Shown here: positions 1-9,152 of the stretch, piece by piece | Position numbering within the stretch: position 1 is the stretch's first letter | Layout of the letters: the number at the start of each line of letters is the position of its first letter | DNA from: Actinomycetota bacterium | GTDB taxonomy: Bacteria > Actinomycetota > Acidimicrobiia > Actinomarinales > Actinomarinaceae | Length of the DNA: 60,630 nucleotides | Direction: 5' to 3' | Assembly: GCA_027729925.1 (NCBI GenBank) | Contig: JAQCEB010000004.1 | Coordinates: forward strand, 1-60,630 | Notes under the pieces: generated by a model | Databases searched by the model: none | Told to the model about the DNA's origin: nothing | What the model saw: the letters and a program-made list of their open reading frames with translations, nothing else | Made by a program: the position numbers and the translations under genes

Positions 1-600
1 CAAATAGTTAGTAGGAATTTACTACCTCCTGCTCCAGATATTTTGGATAATTGCATTTACTCAATAAACCTAGAAATCTTTCCTTACACAGCAAATGAAG
101 TTATTTGTAGTAGTGATTTAAATGGGTTTTCCAATGAATTTTATTGGTATGATGCTTTAATAATTGACAACAGCCAAGTCGCTATTAAGTACTGGGATAG
201 AAATTCAAATATTGAGAAAGAATTACTTATTGATATAGACACTGGAAAAATTATTACAGAGAATCCTAGTGAAAAATATTCTTACGATGAGCAAAATAAA
301 AATATTCTTGGTGAAATTTTAATAGATCCATGGCAATCTAGTAGTCAAACTAGAGAAGTTGCAATCTACTATCAATTAGGTTCAGAAATTATTGAAGTTT
401 ATAAATCAAAAGCTCCAACTAATTACTACTTCAATAATTTGAAATGGTCCCCAAATGGTGAAAATATAATTGCTAGTGATAGTGAGAATAACTTAATTTT
501 GTTCTCAAAATCTAAGCTTTTTAATCCACATAAATTAAATTTTTCTATAGAAAATATCGAAAATAAAGAATTCATAAGATTAATTGGATGGTCCAATTAA
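1..600 (+). CDS. Unknown protein, 3' end only (cut by window edge)
   Basis: The reading frame is open from base 1 to the stop at 598-600, so this is the C-terminal part of a longer protein. A TTG at 43 is the first start-like codon, but the codons before it are open to the edge. About 200 residues are visible. They include a proline-rich stretch and beta-strand-like segments, and the phrase KWSPNGENIIASDSENNLIL (from about residue 144, counting from the TTG), which resembles a blade of a TolB/WD40-like beta-propeller. That fold is an inference from one short motif. I do not recognise the family. The gene converges on the PfkB kinase and overlaps its 3' end by 4 bases. Confidence 0.55.
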   Translation, partial: QIVSRNLLPPAPDILDNCIYSINLEIFPYTANEVICSSDLNGFSNEFYWYDALIIDNSQVAIKYWDRNSNIEKELLIDIDTGKIITENPSEKYSYDEQNKNILGEILIDPWQSSSQTREVAIYYQLGSEIIEVYKSKAPTNYYFNNLKWSPNGENIIASDSENNLILFSKSKLFNPHKLNFSIENIENKEFIRLIGWSN

Positions 601-1553
601 TTAAATTCTTTACTTGGTCTTACGCCTAACTCACTTATTACATGTGCTGCACTTTTATTAGCTATATGTACAGAATCCTCCATTGATAAACCTGATTGTA
701 ATCCGTACAAATAACCAGCCGCAAAGAAATCTCCCGCTCCAGTCTTATCAATTACATTTGTTTCCATTGCTGGAAAATAATATTTTTCACCTAATTCAAC
801 TACGACTGCACCTTTTGGCCCAAGTGTGCATATTAATTGATCAACATTAGAAAAGTTATCAACAAAAAAAGTTATTGCATTTTCGATATTGTCTTTTTGT
901 GTTAGGGAAATTAGTTCTTCTTCGTTTGTAAATACGTAGTTTATATTATTCTTAATCAGTTTAATAAAACTTTCTCTATGAGCCTCAACACAAAAAACGT
1001 CTGAGAGTGTTATTGCGTTTTTACCACCACTCTTAGTATTAATTTTTGAAGCATAGAGAAATGCTTCTTTACTGGATGGTTTATCCCAAAGATAACCTTC
1101 CATGTATAACAAATTAGATTTCTTTATAACTTCTTCAGAAATATCTTCTTTAGATAATAATTCTCCTGCACCTAAATATGTGTTCATAGTCCTTTCACCA
1201 TCAGGTGTAACGAAAATGGCACAAAGTCCGGTTTGTTTACTTCCATCTTCAAAAACTGTTAGATCAACTAGGCCAGATTCAGCCAAGCTTTTTTTAAACT
1301 GGATACCTAATTCATCATTAGAAATTTTACCTATGAAACCAGCTTCACCTCCAAGTTGAGCTACCCAATAGGCTGTATTTGCAGCTGAACCACCTGCTTC
1401 AAGGGTAGGTGTTTTCATATTAGCTTGGAGAAAATTAGACCTCTCTTTATCAATTAAAGTCATTCTTGCCTTATTTAATTGGAGTGATTCAATTACTTCA
1501 TCATCAACAAACTGCAATGAGTCAACCATTGCATTACCTATGCAAATTATCAT
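597..1553 (-). CDS. PfkB-family carbohydrate/nucleoside kinase
   Basis: 318 residues, a usual length for ribokinase/adenosine kinase (PfkB) enzymes, which transfer phosphate from ATP to a sugar or nucleoside hydroxyl in the cytoplasm. The N-terminal substrate motif EAGGSAANTAYWVAQLGG (about 52-69) and the C-terminal signature DKTGAGDFFAAG (269-280) are both clear, with D275 as the expected catalytic base and the GAG before it as the anion hole. The long AGGSAANTA motif is more like the adenosine-kinase branch than ribokinase proper, but the substrate cannot be fixed from sequence. The start ATG shares bases with the rhodanese stop codon, so this is the last gene of the long minus-strand run that begins at nuoA (13710). 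Confidence 0.85.
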   Translation of the reverse strand: MIICIGNAMVDSLQFVDDEVIESLQLNKARMTLIDKERSNFLQANMKTPTLEAGGSAANTAYWVAQLGGEAGFIGKISNDELGIQFKKSLAESGLVDLTVFEDGSKQTGLCAIFVTPDGERTMNTYLGAGELLSKEDISEEVIKKSNLLYMEGYLWDKPSSKEAFLYASKINTKSGGKNAITLSDVFCVEAHRESFIKLIKNNINYVFTNEEELISLTQKDNIENAITFFVDNFSNVDQLICTLGPKGAVVVELGEKYYFPAMETNVIDKTGAGDFFAAGYLYGLQSGLSMEDSVHIANKSAAHVISELGVRPSKEFN

Positions 1554-1903
1554 TAGATTATTTGTCCAGATGAACCTTTGGAGTTAACAATGTTGTCCGT
1601 GACACTTAACAAAGCTTTCATACCACCATCTAAGTTTGAAACTTTAAAATCATTAGAAAGTAGGTAATTTGAAACTCTAGAAGAACGAGCTCCAGAACGA
1701 CAAACTATAATATAATCATTATCTTTAGAAAATTTACTTAAATTTTCTTCGATCGTACCCATTGAAATATGAGTTGCATCTCTGTGATGTCCTGCTTCCC
1801 ATTCATCATCTTCTCTAACATCTATCAACAAATATCCATTAGATATTAGGGTTTCAACTTCACTTGCGTCTACGGATGGAACTTTGTTAAAACCGAATAC
1901 CAC
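1553..1903 (-). CDS. Single-domain rhodanese-like protein
   Basis: 116 residues forming one rhodanese domain, which handles sulfane sulfur (thiosulfate or persulfide sulfurtransfer) in the cytoplasm. The active-site loop is CRSGARSS with catalytic C68; LIDVREDDEWEAGH (26-39) is the typical CH2A-like motif, and NLDGGM (90-95) is the usual C-terminal signature. There is no signal peptide. It overlaps htpX by 17 bases upstream and the kinase by 1 base downstream, so it is almost certainly cotranscribed. The acceptor is unknown. Its place in a complex I operon could suggest a link to sulfur or Fe-S supply, but that is inference. Confidence 0.85.
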   Translation of the reverse strand: MVFGFNKVPSVDASEVETLISNGYLLIDVREDDEWEAGHHRDATHISMGTIEENLSKFSKDNDYIIVCRSGARSSRVSNYLLSNDFKVSNLDGGMKALLSVTDNIVNSKGSSGQII

Positions 1904-2726
1904 TTTGCCTCTGTTTCAATCTTTTGACTCTTTCTTCTGTTGGTGGATGAGTTGAAAATAGCTTTCCGATACTTTTACCTGAAAAAGATTTTAATGGATC
2001 CGAAATAAAAAGTTGACTAACAGCTGGATTAATATTCATAGGAATTTTTGAAAATTTATCTATTTTTTCTAGAGCAGATGCAAGCGCTAAAGGATTACCA
2101 GAGACTTCAGCACCTGTAGCATCAGCGCCAAATTCTCTAGTTCTAGAGATGGCCATTCTAATAATTATAGAAGCTATTGGAGCAGCAATAAATGCAAGAA
2201 GAGCAAAAGCTGGATGAATATTCCTATCTCTTCTTTCTCCAACACCCCAAAAAGCCATTCTTGACATAAATGATATTGCTGCTGCTAACATTGCTGCAAT
2301 ACTTGACACAAGAATGTCTCTATTTTTTATATGTGATAGTTCATGAGCCAATACTCCTTCAAGTTCATCTCTATTTAGTAGTTTCAAAATGCCAGTTGTA
2401 ACTGCTACTTTAGAATTTTTTGGATTTCTTCCAGTAGCAAATGCATTTGGCTGATCACTATTAATCACATACAATTCTGGCATTGGCATCTTTTCTTTTT
2501 GTGTTAAATAAAAAACTATATCCTTTACTTCTTGAAATTGACCATCCTGAATTTTTACTGCTCTTGTTGATTTTATTGCGAGAGAGCCACTGAAAAAATA
2601 CATAATGAAATTAAATAAAAAAGCAAAAATCAATGAAGAAAATAGATCAAAACCCAATAATGTAGCAGTAAAAAGCACAATCAAAGTTAAGAATGTTAAC
2701 AACATAGTGGTTTTAATAAAATTCAT
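1887..2726 (-). CDS. htpX: HtpX-type M48 membrane zinc metalloprotease
   Basis: 279 residues, typical of HtpX. Two hydrophobic helices lie at about 5-50. The zinc-binding HELSH motif is at 128-132, followed by IKNRD, and the distal SRTREFGAD segment supplies the third ligand. Two more membrane helices lie between them. HtpX enzymes degrade misfolded membrane proteins from the cytoplasmic side. The gene follows midA after 24 bases and precedes the rhodanese with a 17-base overlap, so it is probably expressed with the 11-subunit complex I. A quality-control role for that very hydrophobic complex would fit, but this is inferred from position only. Confidence 0.92.
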   Translation of the reverse strand: MNFIKTTMLLTFLTLIVLFTATLLGFDLFSSLIFAFLFNFIMYFFSGSLAIKSTRAVKIQDGQFQEVKDIVFYLTQKEKMPMPELYVINSDQPNAFATGRNPKNSKVAVTTGILKLLNRDELEGVLAHELSHIKNRDILVSSIAAMLAAAISFMSRMAFWGVGERRDRNIHPAFALLAFIAAPIASIIIRMAISRTREFGADATGAEVSGNPLALASALEKIDKFSKIPMNINPAVSQLFISDPLKSFSGKSIGKLFSTHPPTEERVKRLKQRQSGIRF

Positions 2727-2750
2727 AATTCTATTTTAATTACTTTTTAT

Positions 2751-3776
2751 TTATACCTTTTTCGCATTGAGAACATAAAAACCTCCTAAGCCATTTAGAT
2801 TTAAAATAGTTTCTAATCCAAGAATCTTATCTTGAAGTTTTAGTTGCTCCAATCCTTCTGAGGAATTTTTCAAATTTTTTAAAGTTTTTAATAAAGTAAC
2901 TGCACCGCAACTTTCCAAAAATTTTTTTTGAGTGATGATAGAGGCTTTATATCCATATTTTATAAATAAATTTTGCAGTGCTGAAAAATTAATATCATAA
3001 GTTATATCAACTTCACCAAAATTTAATATTGGATCTCCTGCTAGGTGGTGGTTCTTGTATGTTCGTAATAATGACGTGTACTTTTTATTTATTCTCTCTT
3101 TTTGGAAATACCCGTAATCAAAAAACATAAAATTATTAGGTTGGAAATTTTTAATTAGCTTAATTATAAATTCTTGAATATTAGTTTGAACTTCAATTTC
3201 AAATTCTTCGCAACCAGAAATATTGTTAGATGTTAACCATTTTTTATTTTTGTCTCTAATTGAAAGAAGTTCATATCGAAAATTTTCATTTGAAATATCT
3301 ACACCTTTTTCGAACCATTTATTATTTTTATAAATTGCTATTGAACATGGTATGTTATCTAATATTTCATTCCCAAAAATTAAGTCTATTGTTTGATTTT
3401 TCAATTTGGAGGGAGAGTCGACAATTTGAATGCCAAGGTTTTGTAGTTCTTTTCTTGCAGTTGCAGACCTTTCCACAGCTAAAAGTCTACTCTTCTTTTC
3501 ATCAGTGAAATTTTTAATTAATGAACCTGTACCACTACCAAGCTCCAATAATGTACCTCTTATGTTATTTACTTCTATCCAATTTTCTATTAAATTACCA
3601 AAATACTCTGAAACTTCGGGTGAAGTTAAAAAATCTCCTGTTTTTTTTGATCGAGTTTTTTCATTATTGAAAAATCCATATTTAGAATATAATGACTCTT
3701 CCATAAATTGGTCAAAATATAACGATTTAGATTTATATTTTTCTATTAAGTATTTTTTTTTGTCTTTACCAATCAA
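2751..3776 (-). CDS. midA: MidA/NDUFAF7-family SAM-dependent protein arginine methyltransferase
   Basis: 341 residues. The family signature GDFLTSPEVSEYFG is at 47-60. SAM-binding motif I, LELGSGTGSL, is at 77-86, and GNEILDNIP (135-143) matches the NExxDxxP motif of this family. In mitochondria NDUFAF7 symmetrically dimethylates an arginine of the 49-kDa complex I subunit (bovine NDUFS2 Arg85), which is needed for assembly. Here the gene starts 2 bases after the nuoN stop, with a TTG start and no clear Shine-Dalgarno, suggesting translational coupling to the complex I operon. The NuoD of this operon has arginine (R64) at the matching place. That this is its substrate is inference, but the linkage is strong. 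Confidence 0.88.
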   Translation of the reverse strand: MIGKDKKKYLIEKYKSKSLYFDQFMEESLYSKYGFFNNEKTRSKKTGDFLTSPEVSEYFGNLIENWIEVNNIRGTLLELGSGTGSLIKNFTDEKKSRLLAVERSATARKELQNLGIQIVDSPSKLKNQTIDLIFGNEILDNIPCSIAIYKNNKWFEKGVDISNENFRYELLSIRDKNKKWLTSNNISGCEEFEIEVQTNIQEFIIKLIKNFQPNNFMFFDYGYFQKERINKKYTSLLRTYKNHHLAGDPILNFGEVDITYDINFSALQNLFIKYGYKASIITQKKFLESCGAVTLLKTLKNLKNSSEGLEQLKLQDKILGLETILNLNGLGGFYVLNAKKV

Positions 3777-3778
3777 AA

Positions 3779-5257
3779 TTAATTATTAAGAAAAGTAGAA
3801 GCTATATCACCTAGATTGCTAAATATTCCTGGAAAAATTCCCGACAATACTGTAATAAAAACTGTTATAAGACCAACAACCTTTATTGGATTTTCAATTA
3901 ACATATTTTTCTCAGAGTATTCTTGAACTTGTTCATCCATCCATATAATCTTTGAAATTCTTGCATAATAAACTAATGAAATTACAGCGTTAACTGCACC
4001 GACAATACCAAGAATGACGCCGATTGTTTGGCCAGAACCCAATAAGCTCCTAAATACAACAAACTTTGCAAACCAACCGCCAAGAGGGGGAACCCCAGCT
4101 AGAGAAAAAAAGAATAAAGTTGTTAATACGCCAATAAATGGTGAAGATTTTGCCACTCCTGACCATTTATATATGTCTTCAGATCCTGTAAATCTAATCA
4201 GAACCTGAACACATAAAAATGCCCCTAAATTCATAAATGCATAAATTATTAAGTAAGTTACACTTGCAAAAATTCCATCTTCATAATTTCCAGTGATACC
4301 TGAAACAGCTATTGGTGAAATAATGAATCCAGCTTGTGCAATTGAAGAGTAAGCTAGCAACCTCACAGGGTTACTTTGTTGAAGAGCAACCAAATTACCT
4401 AGTGTCATGGTCATACCAGCTACTAGAAATAAAATTATTCCCCAACTACTTCCTGAAATGCCGTAAACAGAAGTCATTAATAAAATAAGGGCCACGAATC
4501 CAGCAGCTTTTGAACTTACTGACAAATAAGCAGTAACAGGGAGTGGAGCTCCTTCGTAAGTATCAGGTGCCCATGAATGAAATGGAACAGTTGAAACTTT
4601 AAAACCTAATCCTGAAATTACCAATACTGCGCTTAATAGAACAACTGGAGAATTTTCCAAAGAGCTCGTCAAAATTTGTTTTGAAATCTCGTTAAATAAT
4701 AAATTTCCTGTTAATCCATATAGAAGAGAGAAACCATAAAGAATTAAAGAAGCAGATAGGACTCCAAGTAAAAAGAATTTAATAGCACCTTCATTTGATT
4801 TTCGATCACCTTTTTTCCATCCTGAAAGTAAAAACATTGGAGTTGAAGCTAATTCGATGCCGATAAAAATAGTCAATAAATCTCTGGACGAACAAATAAC
4901 TAAGGCACCGAGTAGAGAACTTAGTAATAAGAAATAGTATTCACCTTGATAGTATTTGTCACTCTCAATAAAATTAATCGACAATAAAAATGTTATGTAG
5001 GTAATAATTATGAACAAACCTTTTAATATGATTGAAAATTTATCAATAACATAACTGTCTTGGAATACGTATATAGCAGATGTGTAGCTTATCCAATGGA
5101 TTAACAAAGGTACTAGTGAAACTAAGGTTCCCAATAATGCAAATGCAGCAATTAGATATTTGGATTTACGTGGTAAAAGTAAATCTAAGAATATAGAAAT
5201 TACTAATGTAGCAATAATTACTAATTCTGTTGAGATTGCATAATAATTTATAGTAAT
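3779..5257 (-). CDS. nuoN: NADH-quinone oxidoreductase-like subunit N (11-subunit complex), probable ATT start
   Basis: Antiporter-like membrane subunit N of complex I, one of the three proton-pumping subunits, with about 14 helices. The first ATG/GTG/TTG codon in frame is TTG at 5134, which would give 451 residues and remove the first helix. The frame stays open for 41 further codons up to the nuoM stop, and they encode a typical first helix (AISTELVIIATLVISIFL). A GGAGG at 5264-5268 lies 6 bases before an ATT at 5257-5255, so I place the start there, giving 492 residues. The second nuoN in this window has 490. Conserved parts such as VPFHSWAPDTYEGAPLPVTAYLS support the family. Confidence 0.85.
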   Translation of the reverse strand: MTINYYAISTELVIIATLVISIFLDLLLPRKSKYLIAAFALLGTLVSLVPLLIHWISYTSAIYVFQDSYVIDKFSIILKGLFIIITYITFLLSINFIESDKYYQGEYYFLLLSSLLGALVICSSRDLLTIFIGIELASTPMFLLSGWKKGDRKSNEGAIKFFLLGVLSASLILYGFSLLYGLTGNLLFNEISKQILTSSLENSPVVLLSAVLVISGLGFKVSTVPFHSWAPDTYEGAPLPVTAYLSVSSKAAGFVALILLMTSVYGISGSSWGIILFLVAGMTMTLGNLVALQQSNPVRLLAYSSIAQAGFIISPIAVSGITGNYEDGIFASVTYLIIYAFMNLGAFLCVQVLIRFTGSEDIYKWSGVAKSSPFIGVLTTLFFFSLAGVPPLGGWFAKFVVFRSLLGSGQTIGVILGIVGAVNAVISLVYYARISKIIWMDEQVQEYSEKNMLIENPIKVVGLITVFITVLSGIFPGIFSNLGDIASTFLNN

Positions 5258-5259
5258 TT

Positions 5260-6828
5260 TTAACCTCCAAAAGCTTTAAAAATTAAATCAACAACAGCAT
5301 CATTTGTAGCACCAAAAATTAACTTAGGAAATATTCCTATTAGAACAGTCAGAATTACTAGAGGAATCCATGCTGCTAATTCGTAATTGTCAGCGTCATG
5401 AAGCTCTTTATCTTTCCACTCGTCTGCAGGTTCACCTAAATTAACTCTCTGTAACATCCAAAGTAGGTACCCTGCTGTTAGTACTGTTCCTATTGCACCA
5501 GCAACCATTGATGACCTAAAGATTACAATATTCAAGCCTTGGAGTGGGTTATAAGCTCCAAGTAATGCCATAAATTCTCCCCAAAAACCTGCGAGTCCTG
5601 GTAAACCTAATGAAGCCATTGCAGTAAAACCAAGCAAGGCACCGGTTTTTGGAAGCAACTTCATATTGCCACCTAGTCGTCCCATATCTCTTGTATGGTA
5701 TGTGTGAGACATAGAGCCGGTTAAGAAAAATAGTAGTCCTGTTATTACTCCATGTGCCACCATTCCAATTATTGCTGCATTTATTCCAACTGATGTTAGT
5801 GAAGCTATTCCAAGCATTACAAAACCCATGTGACCTACAGAAGAAAATGCAATTAATCTTTTCAAATCAGTCTGTGCTAAGCAAGCAAGTGAACCATAAA
5901 TAATCCCTATTGCTGAAAGTATTGCTATTGCAGGAGCCCAAGCTTTTGCTTGCTCTGGAAGAATTGGAATAGCAATTCTTATAAAACCATATGACCCAAG
6001 TTTTAATAATATAGCAGCTAAAAGAACAGAGCCAACTGTAGGTGCAGCTGTATGTGCATCTGGTAACCAAGTATGTAGTGGCCACATTGGAACTTTAACT
6101 GCAAAACCTAAAAACAGAACAGCAAAAACTAGAGTGGCAAATGTTCCTGTAAAAGCACCTGTACTTCCAATTTCAATTAATTCAGGTATGCTAAATGTCT
6201 TATTCCCTCTATAGTACAAACCTAAAAATCCAAGCAACATAAATGCAGATCCAAATAAGGTAAATACAAAAAACTTAATGCTTGCATATAACCTTGTTTC
6301 AATTTCTTTTTTTAACCCAGAGACTGACCTAATAGTTTTATCACCCCAAATACCAATCATGAAATACATTGGCAAAAGAACTATTTCAAAAAATACAAAG
6401 AACAGAATTAAATCCAATGCTACAAAAGTTCCATTCATCCCAGTTTCAAGTACCAGAATCAAAGCAAGAAAACCTTTTGGACTTTTTGGTTCAGGTAAAT
6501 GCTCTAGAGAATATATTATTGCTAAAACTGAAATAAATGTTGAAAGCACCAATAGAGGAAGAGAAATTCCATCAATGCCAATTTCATAATTAGCATTTAT
6601 GCTTTCGATCCAAGTAGCTTTGCTTCCTAATTGAAGTTGTGATGCTTTAGAAAAATCAAACTCAAGTAAAACCAGAATGCTCAAAATAAAAGTTACCACT
6701 GAAGACAGTAAAGCAACTCCTTTTATTACACTTTCGTATGGTTTAGGTATGAATAAAATTAAAAGTGCACTTATAATTGGCAAGAAAACAACCGCACTTA
6801 ATCCCAAACCGTTTGATAATATTTCCAC
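5260..6828 (-). CDS. nuoM: Complex I subunit M (11-subunit complex)
   Basis: 522 residues, polytopic membrane antiporter-like subunit of the proton-pumping arm. Family landmarks are FFEIVLLPMYFMIGIWG with the conserved glutamate, VKVPMWPLHTWLPDAHTAAP with the channel lysine and the LHTWLPDAH motif, and SVGHMGFVMLGI. It lies 9 bases after nuoL, and its stop is directly followed by nuoN. The last codons (AAA GCT TTT GGA GGT TAA) contain the GGAGG that seems to serve as the nuoN ribosome-binding site. Subunit identity is firm from the gene order and the motifs. Confidence 0.95.
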   Translation of the reverse strand: MEILSNGLGLSAVVFLPIISALLILFIPKPYESVIKGVALLSSVVTFILSILVLLEFDFSKASQLQLGSKATWIESINANYEIGIDGISLPLLVLSTFISVLAIIYSLEHLPEPKSPKGFLALILVLETGMNGTFVALDLILFFVFFEIVLLPMYFMIGIWGDKTIRSVSGLKKEIETRLYASIKFFVFTLFGSAFMLLGFLGLYYRGNKTFSIPELIEIGSTGAFTGTFATLVFAVLFLGFAVKVPMWPLHTWLPDAHTAAPTVGSVLLAAILLKLGSYGFIRIAIPILPEQAKAWAPAIAILSAIGIIYGSLACLAQTDLKRLIAFSSVGHMGFVMLGIASLTSVGINAAIIGMVAHGVITGLLFFLTGSMSHTYHTRDMGRLGGNMKLLPKTGALLGFTAMASLGLPGLAGFWGEFMALLGAYNPLQGLNIVIFRSSMVAGAIGTVLTAGYLLWMLQRVNLGEPADEWKDKELHDADNYELAAWIPLVILTVLIGIFPKLIFGATNDAVVDLIFKAFGG

Positions 6829-6837
6829 TTTTTCCTC

Positions 6838-8838
6838 CTAAATAATAAACAGAATTAACAAACTAATTGTTACAACACCAGCTAAAAACAACATTAAATA
6901 TTGTTGGGTTTTGCCTGTTTGTAATAATTTAACTTTTCCACCAAAGCTGTCAGTGCTGGTAGAAGAGGCATTTAAAAACTTATCAATACCTTTTTGATCA
7001 AAATTATTATAGACAATTTGACCAAGAAAAGAAGCAGCTAAACCAAATGAATTAATAATTCGATCTAAAAAATTCGTATTAATTCTATCAACAGCATTTG
7101 CAATTGTTAATTTAGTTGGATTAATTAAATACTTGAAATAGAAATGATCTAAGTAATATTTATTTTCTAGAACAGTCCAAATTGGCTCTACTTTAATTAA
7201 TTTGTCACCTTTATCAGCAGATCCCTGAAGTTGATAAACAAAATAACCTAAACCTATTCCGAGTAAGCCAGCAATTAATCCAGAAAACAGAGCTGTGTAA
7301 TCAAAACTTTCAGGATGATATTCATTAATTTTATTTGCTCTTGTTGTTACCCATGTAGTAAAGCCTGTATACACCCCTGGAATGTTTACCCAACCTGCTC
7401 CAATTGCAAATACTGCAAGAAACATTAATGGGACAGTCATCATTTTATCTGACTCATGTGGATGACCGTGGCCTCTATACTCACCCAAGAATGTTAATGC
7501 TACTGCTCTAGTCATATAGAAAGCCGTAACAAAAGCGCCAATAATTGAGATAACTAAAAAAGTAGTTTCACCTTCATGATTGAGTGATGCTAAAATCTCA
7601 TCTTTTGAAAAGAATCCTGCAAACGGTGGTAAGCCAGCTAGAGCTACTGTCCCAATTATAAAAGTTATAAAGGTTCTAGGCATATATTTTCTTAAACCAC
7701 CCATCTCTAACATACTATTTGTGTGGACAGCATGAATAACTGATCCTGCTCCTAAAAATAAAAGTGCTTTAAAAAAAGCATGAGTCCATAAATGAAAAAG
7801 TGATGCTGTATAAGCTCCAGATCCTATTGCAGCAACCATATAGCCTAACTGACTAACAGTCGAATATGCTAAAACTTTTTTTAAATCATCCTGAACAACT
7901 GCAATAAGTCCAGCTGTTATTAAAGTAATTACTCCAAATAACATAACTATGTCCAACGCTTCATGAGCCATGGCTTCGTAAAAAGGAAACATTCTTGCAA
8001 GTAAATAAACACCTGCTGTTACCATTGTTGCTGCATGCATCAGAGCTGAAACAGGAGTTGGACCTGCCATGGCATCTGGCAACCAAACATGTAATGGAAA
8101 TTGAGCACTTTTACCCATAGCACCAATAAACAATAAAACGCCTGCGACAAACGCAACATTTTTAATATCTTCGTAATCGTGAGTTGATTGATAGAGTATT
8201 TCTGAAATTCTTAATGTCCCAGTATTTAAAGCTAAAATTATGATTCCAATCATTAATCCTATATCAGCTATTTTGTTTGTTATAAAAGCTTTCATTGCAG
8301 CAGATGAGTTGTCTTTAGTCTCCCAATAATGACCTATAAGCAAATATGAACAAACTCCAACTAATTCCCAACCAATAAGAATTTGAATTAATGTAGGTGA
8401 AGATACAAGAACTAACATGCTTCCAGCAAACAAAGTAAGAGAAGTAAAGAAAAACGTATATCTAACTTCACCTTTCATATAATTTGTTGCATAAATAAAT
8501 ACCAAAAGTGCAACAGTGCCAACAACAAAGTACATCATAATTGAAAGTCCATCAACAACCCATCCAAATTCAATATCAAAAGTTCCAATATTGCCAACTA
8601 CAATAAAAAATTCATTTACTATGCCTTCTGTAATGTGTTTATAAAGTAGTGCAGAGCTATAGAAAAAAATTGATCCTATTGTTGCTAAAGCAATTTCTGC
8701 ACCTTTATAAGGTAGTTTTTTTCCAAAGAAAGTAATGATTAAAGCTGAAATAAATGGAAGCACTACTAATATCCAAGCATATTCTGCAAAGACACCGCCA
8801 TCACCATACGAAAGTTTAGATTCAGCTAGAAGGTTCAC
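6838..8838 (-). CDS. nuoL: Complex I subunit L (11-subunit complex)
   Basis: 666 residues with a GTG start. This is the distal antiporter-like subunit, with about 14 core helices and the C-terminal region that forms the long lateral helix along the membrane arm. Conserved features include LIGWELVGVCSYLLIGHYW, the MGKSAQFPLHVWLPDAMAGP channel motif with its lysine, and AYSTVSQLGYMVAAIG. The length is close to other NuoL proteins, so the lateral helix seems present. The presence of the full L, M and N set means the 11-subunit enzyme should pump protons with the same stoichiometry as ordinary complex I; this is inferred from family knowledge. Confidence 0.95.
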   Translation of the reverse strand: MNLLAESKLSYGDGGVFAEYAWILVVLPFISALIITFFGKKLPYKGAEIALATIGSIFFYSSALLYKHITEGIVNEFFIVVGNIGTFDIEFGWVVDGLSIMMYFVVGTVALLVFIYATNYMKGEVRYTFFFTSLTLFAGSMLVLVSSPTLIQILIGWELVGVCSYLLIGHYWETKDNSSAAMKAFITNKIADIGLMIGIIILALNTGTLRISEILYQSTHDYEDIKNVAFVAGVLLFIGAMGKSAQFPLHVWLPDAMAGPTPVSALMHAATMVTAGVYLLARMFPFYEAMAHEALDIVMLFGVITLITAGLIAVVQDDLKKVLAYSTVSQLGYMVAAIGSGAYTASLFHLWTHAFFKALLFLGAGSVIHAVHTNSMLEMGGLRKYMPRTFITFIIGTVALAGLPPFAGFFSKDEILASLNHEGETTFLVISIIGAFVTAFYMTRAVALTFLGEYRGHGHPHESDKMMTVPLMFLAVFAIGAGWVNIPGVYTGFTTWVTTRANKINEYHPESFDYTALFSGLIAGLLGIGLGYFVYQLQGSADKGDKLIKVEPIWTVLENKYYLDHFYFKYLINPTKLTIANAVDRINTNFLDRIINSFGLAASFLGQIVYNNFDQKGIDKFLNASSTSTDSFGGKVKLLQTGKTQQYLMLFLAGVVTISLLILFII

Positions 8839-8846
8839 TTATTTTC

Positions 8847-9152
8847 CTACCATTTCATTAAATCAAATTCATTAATATTAGCTGTTTGTCTGTTTCTAAA
8901 AAGCATCAAGACTATAGCAAGCCCTATCCCAACTTCAGCAGCTGCAATAGTAATAATGAAAATAGAAAATATCTGTCCACCCATCATTGTGTCTGACAAC
9001 ATAGCATCGAATAAAACAAAATTTATATTTACAGAATTAAGAATCAGTTCGATTGATAAAAGAACCATAACTGCATTTCTTCGAACTAAGATTCCATAAA
9101 TTCCAAGTGAAAAAAGTGCGGCAGCAACAATTAATACAGGTTGAACTATCAT
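8847..9152 (-). CDS. nuoK: Complex I subunit K (11-subunit complex)
   Basis: 101 residues, three helices, MrpC-like subunit. The conserved membrane glutamates are visible in VLLSIELILNSVNINFV (about 31-47) and AAAEVGIGLAIVLMLFR (about 70-86), both part of the central proton path. The start ATG overlaps the nuoJ stop by 4 bases (ATGA), and 8 bases separate it from nuoL. Length matches the family (about 100 residues). Confidence 0.95.
   Translation of the reverse strand: MIVQPVLIVAAALFSLGIYGILVRRNAVMVLLSIELILNSVNINFVLFDAMLSDTMMGGQIFSIFIITIAAAEVGIGLAIVLMLFRNRQTANINEFDLMKW

Noticed and set aside
8..19. TTAGTAGGAATT, identical to one arm of the livK leader palindrome
   Set aside because: It lies in an open coding frame, has no matching second arm next to it, and is AT-rich enough to arise by chance.
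1102..1359. Plus-strand frame inside the PfkB kinase, and the many similar frames opposite nuo genes
   Set aside because: They are shadows of the real minus-strand genes, with no start signals and no recognisable protein features.
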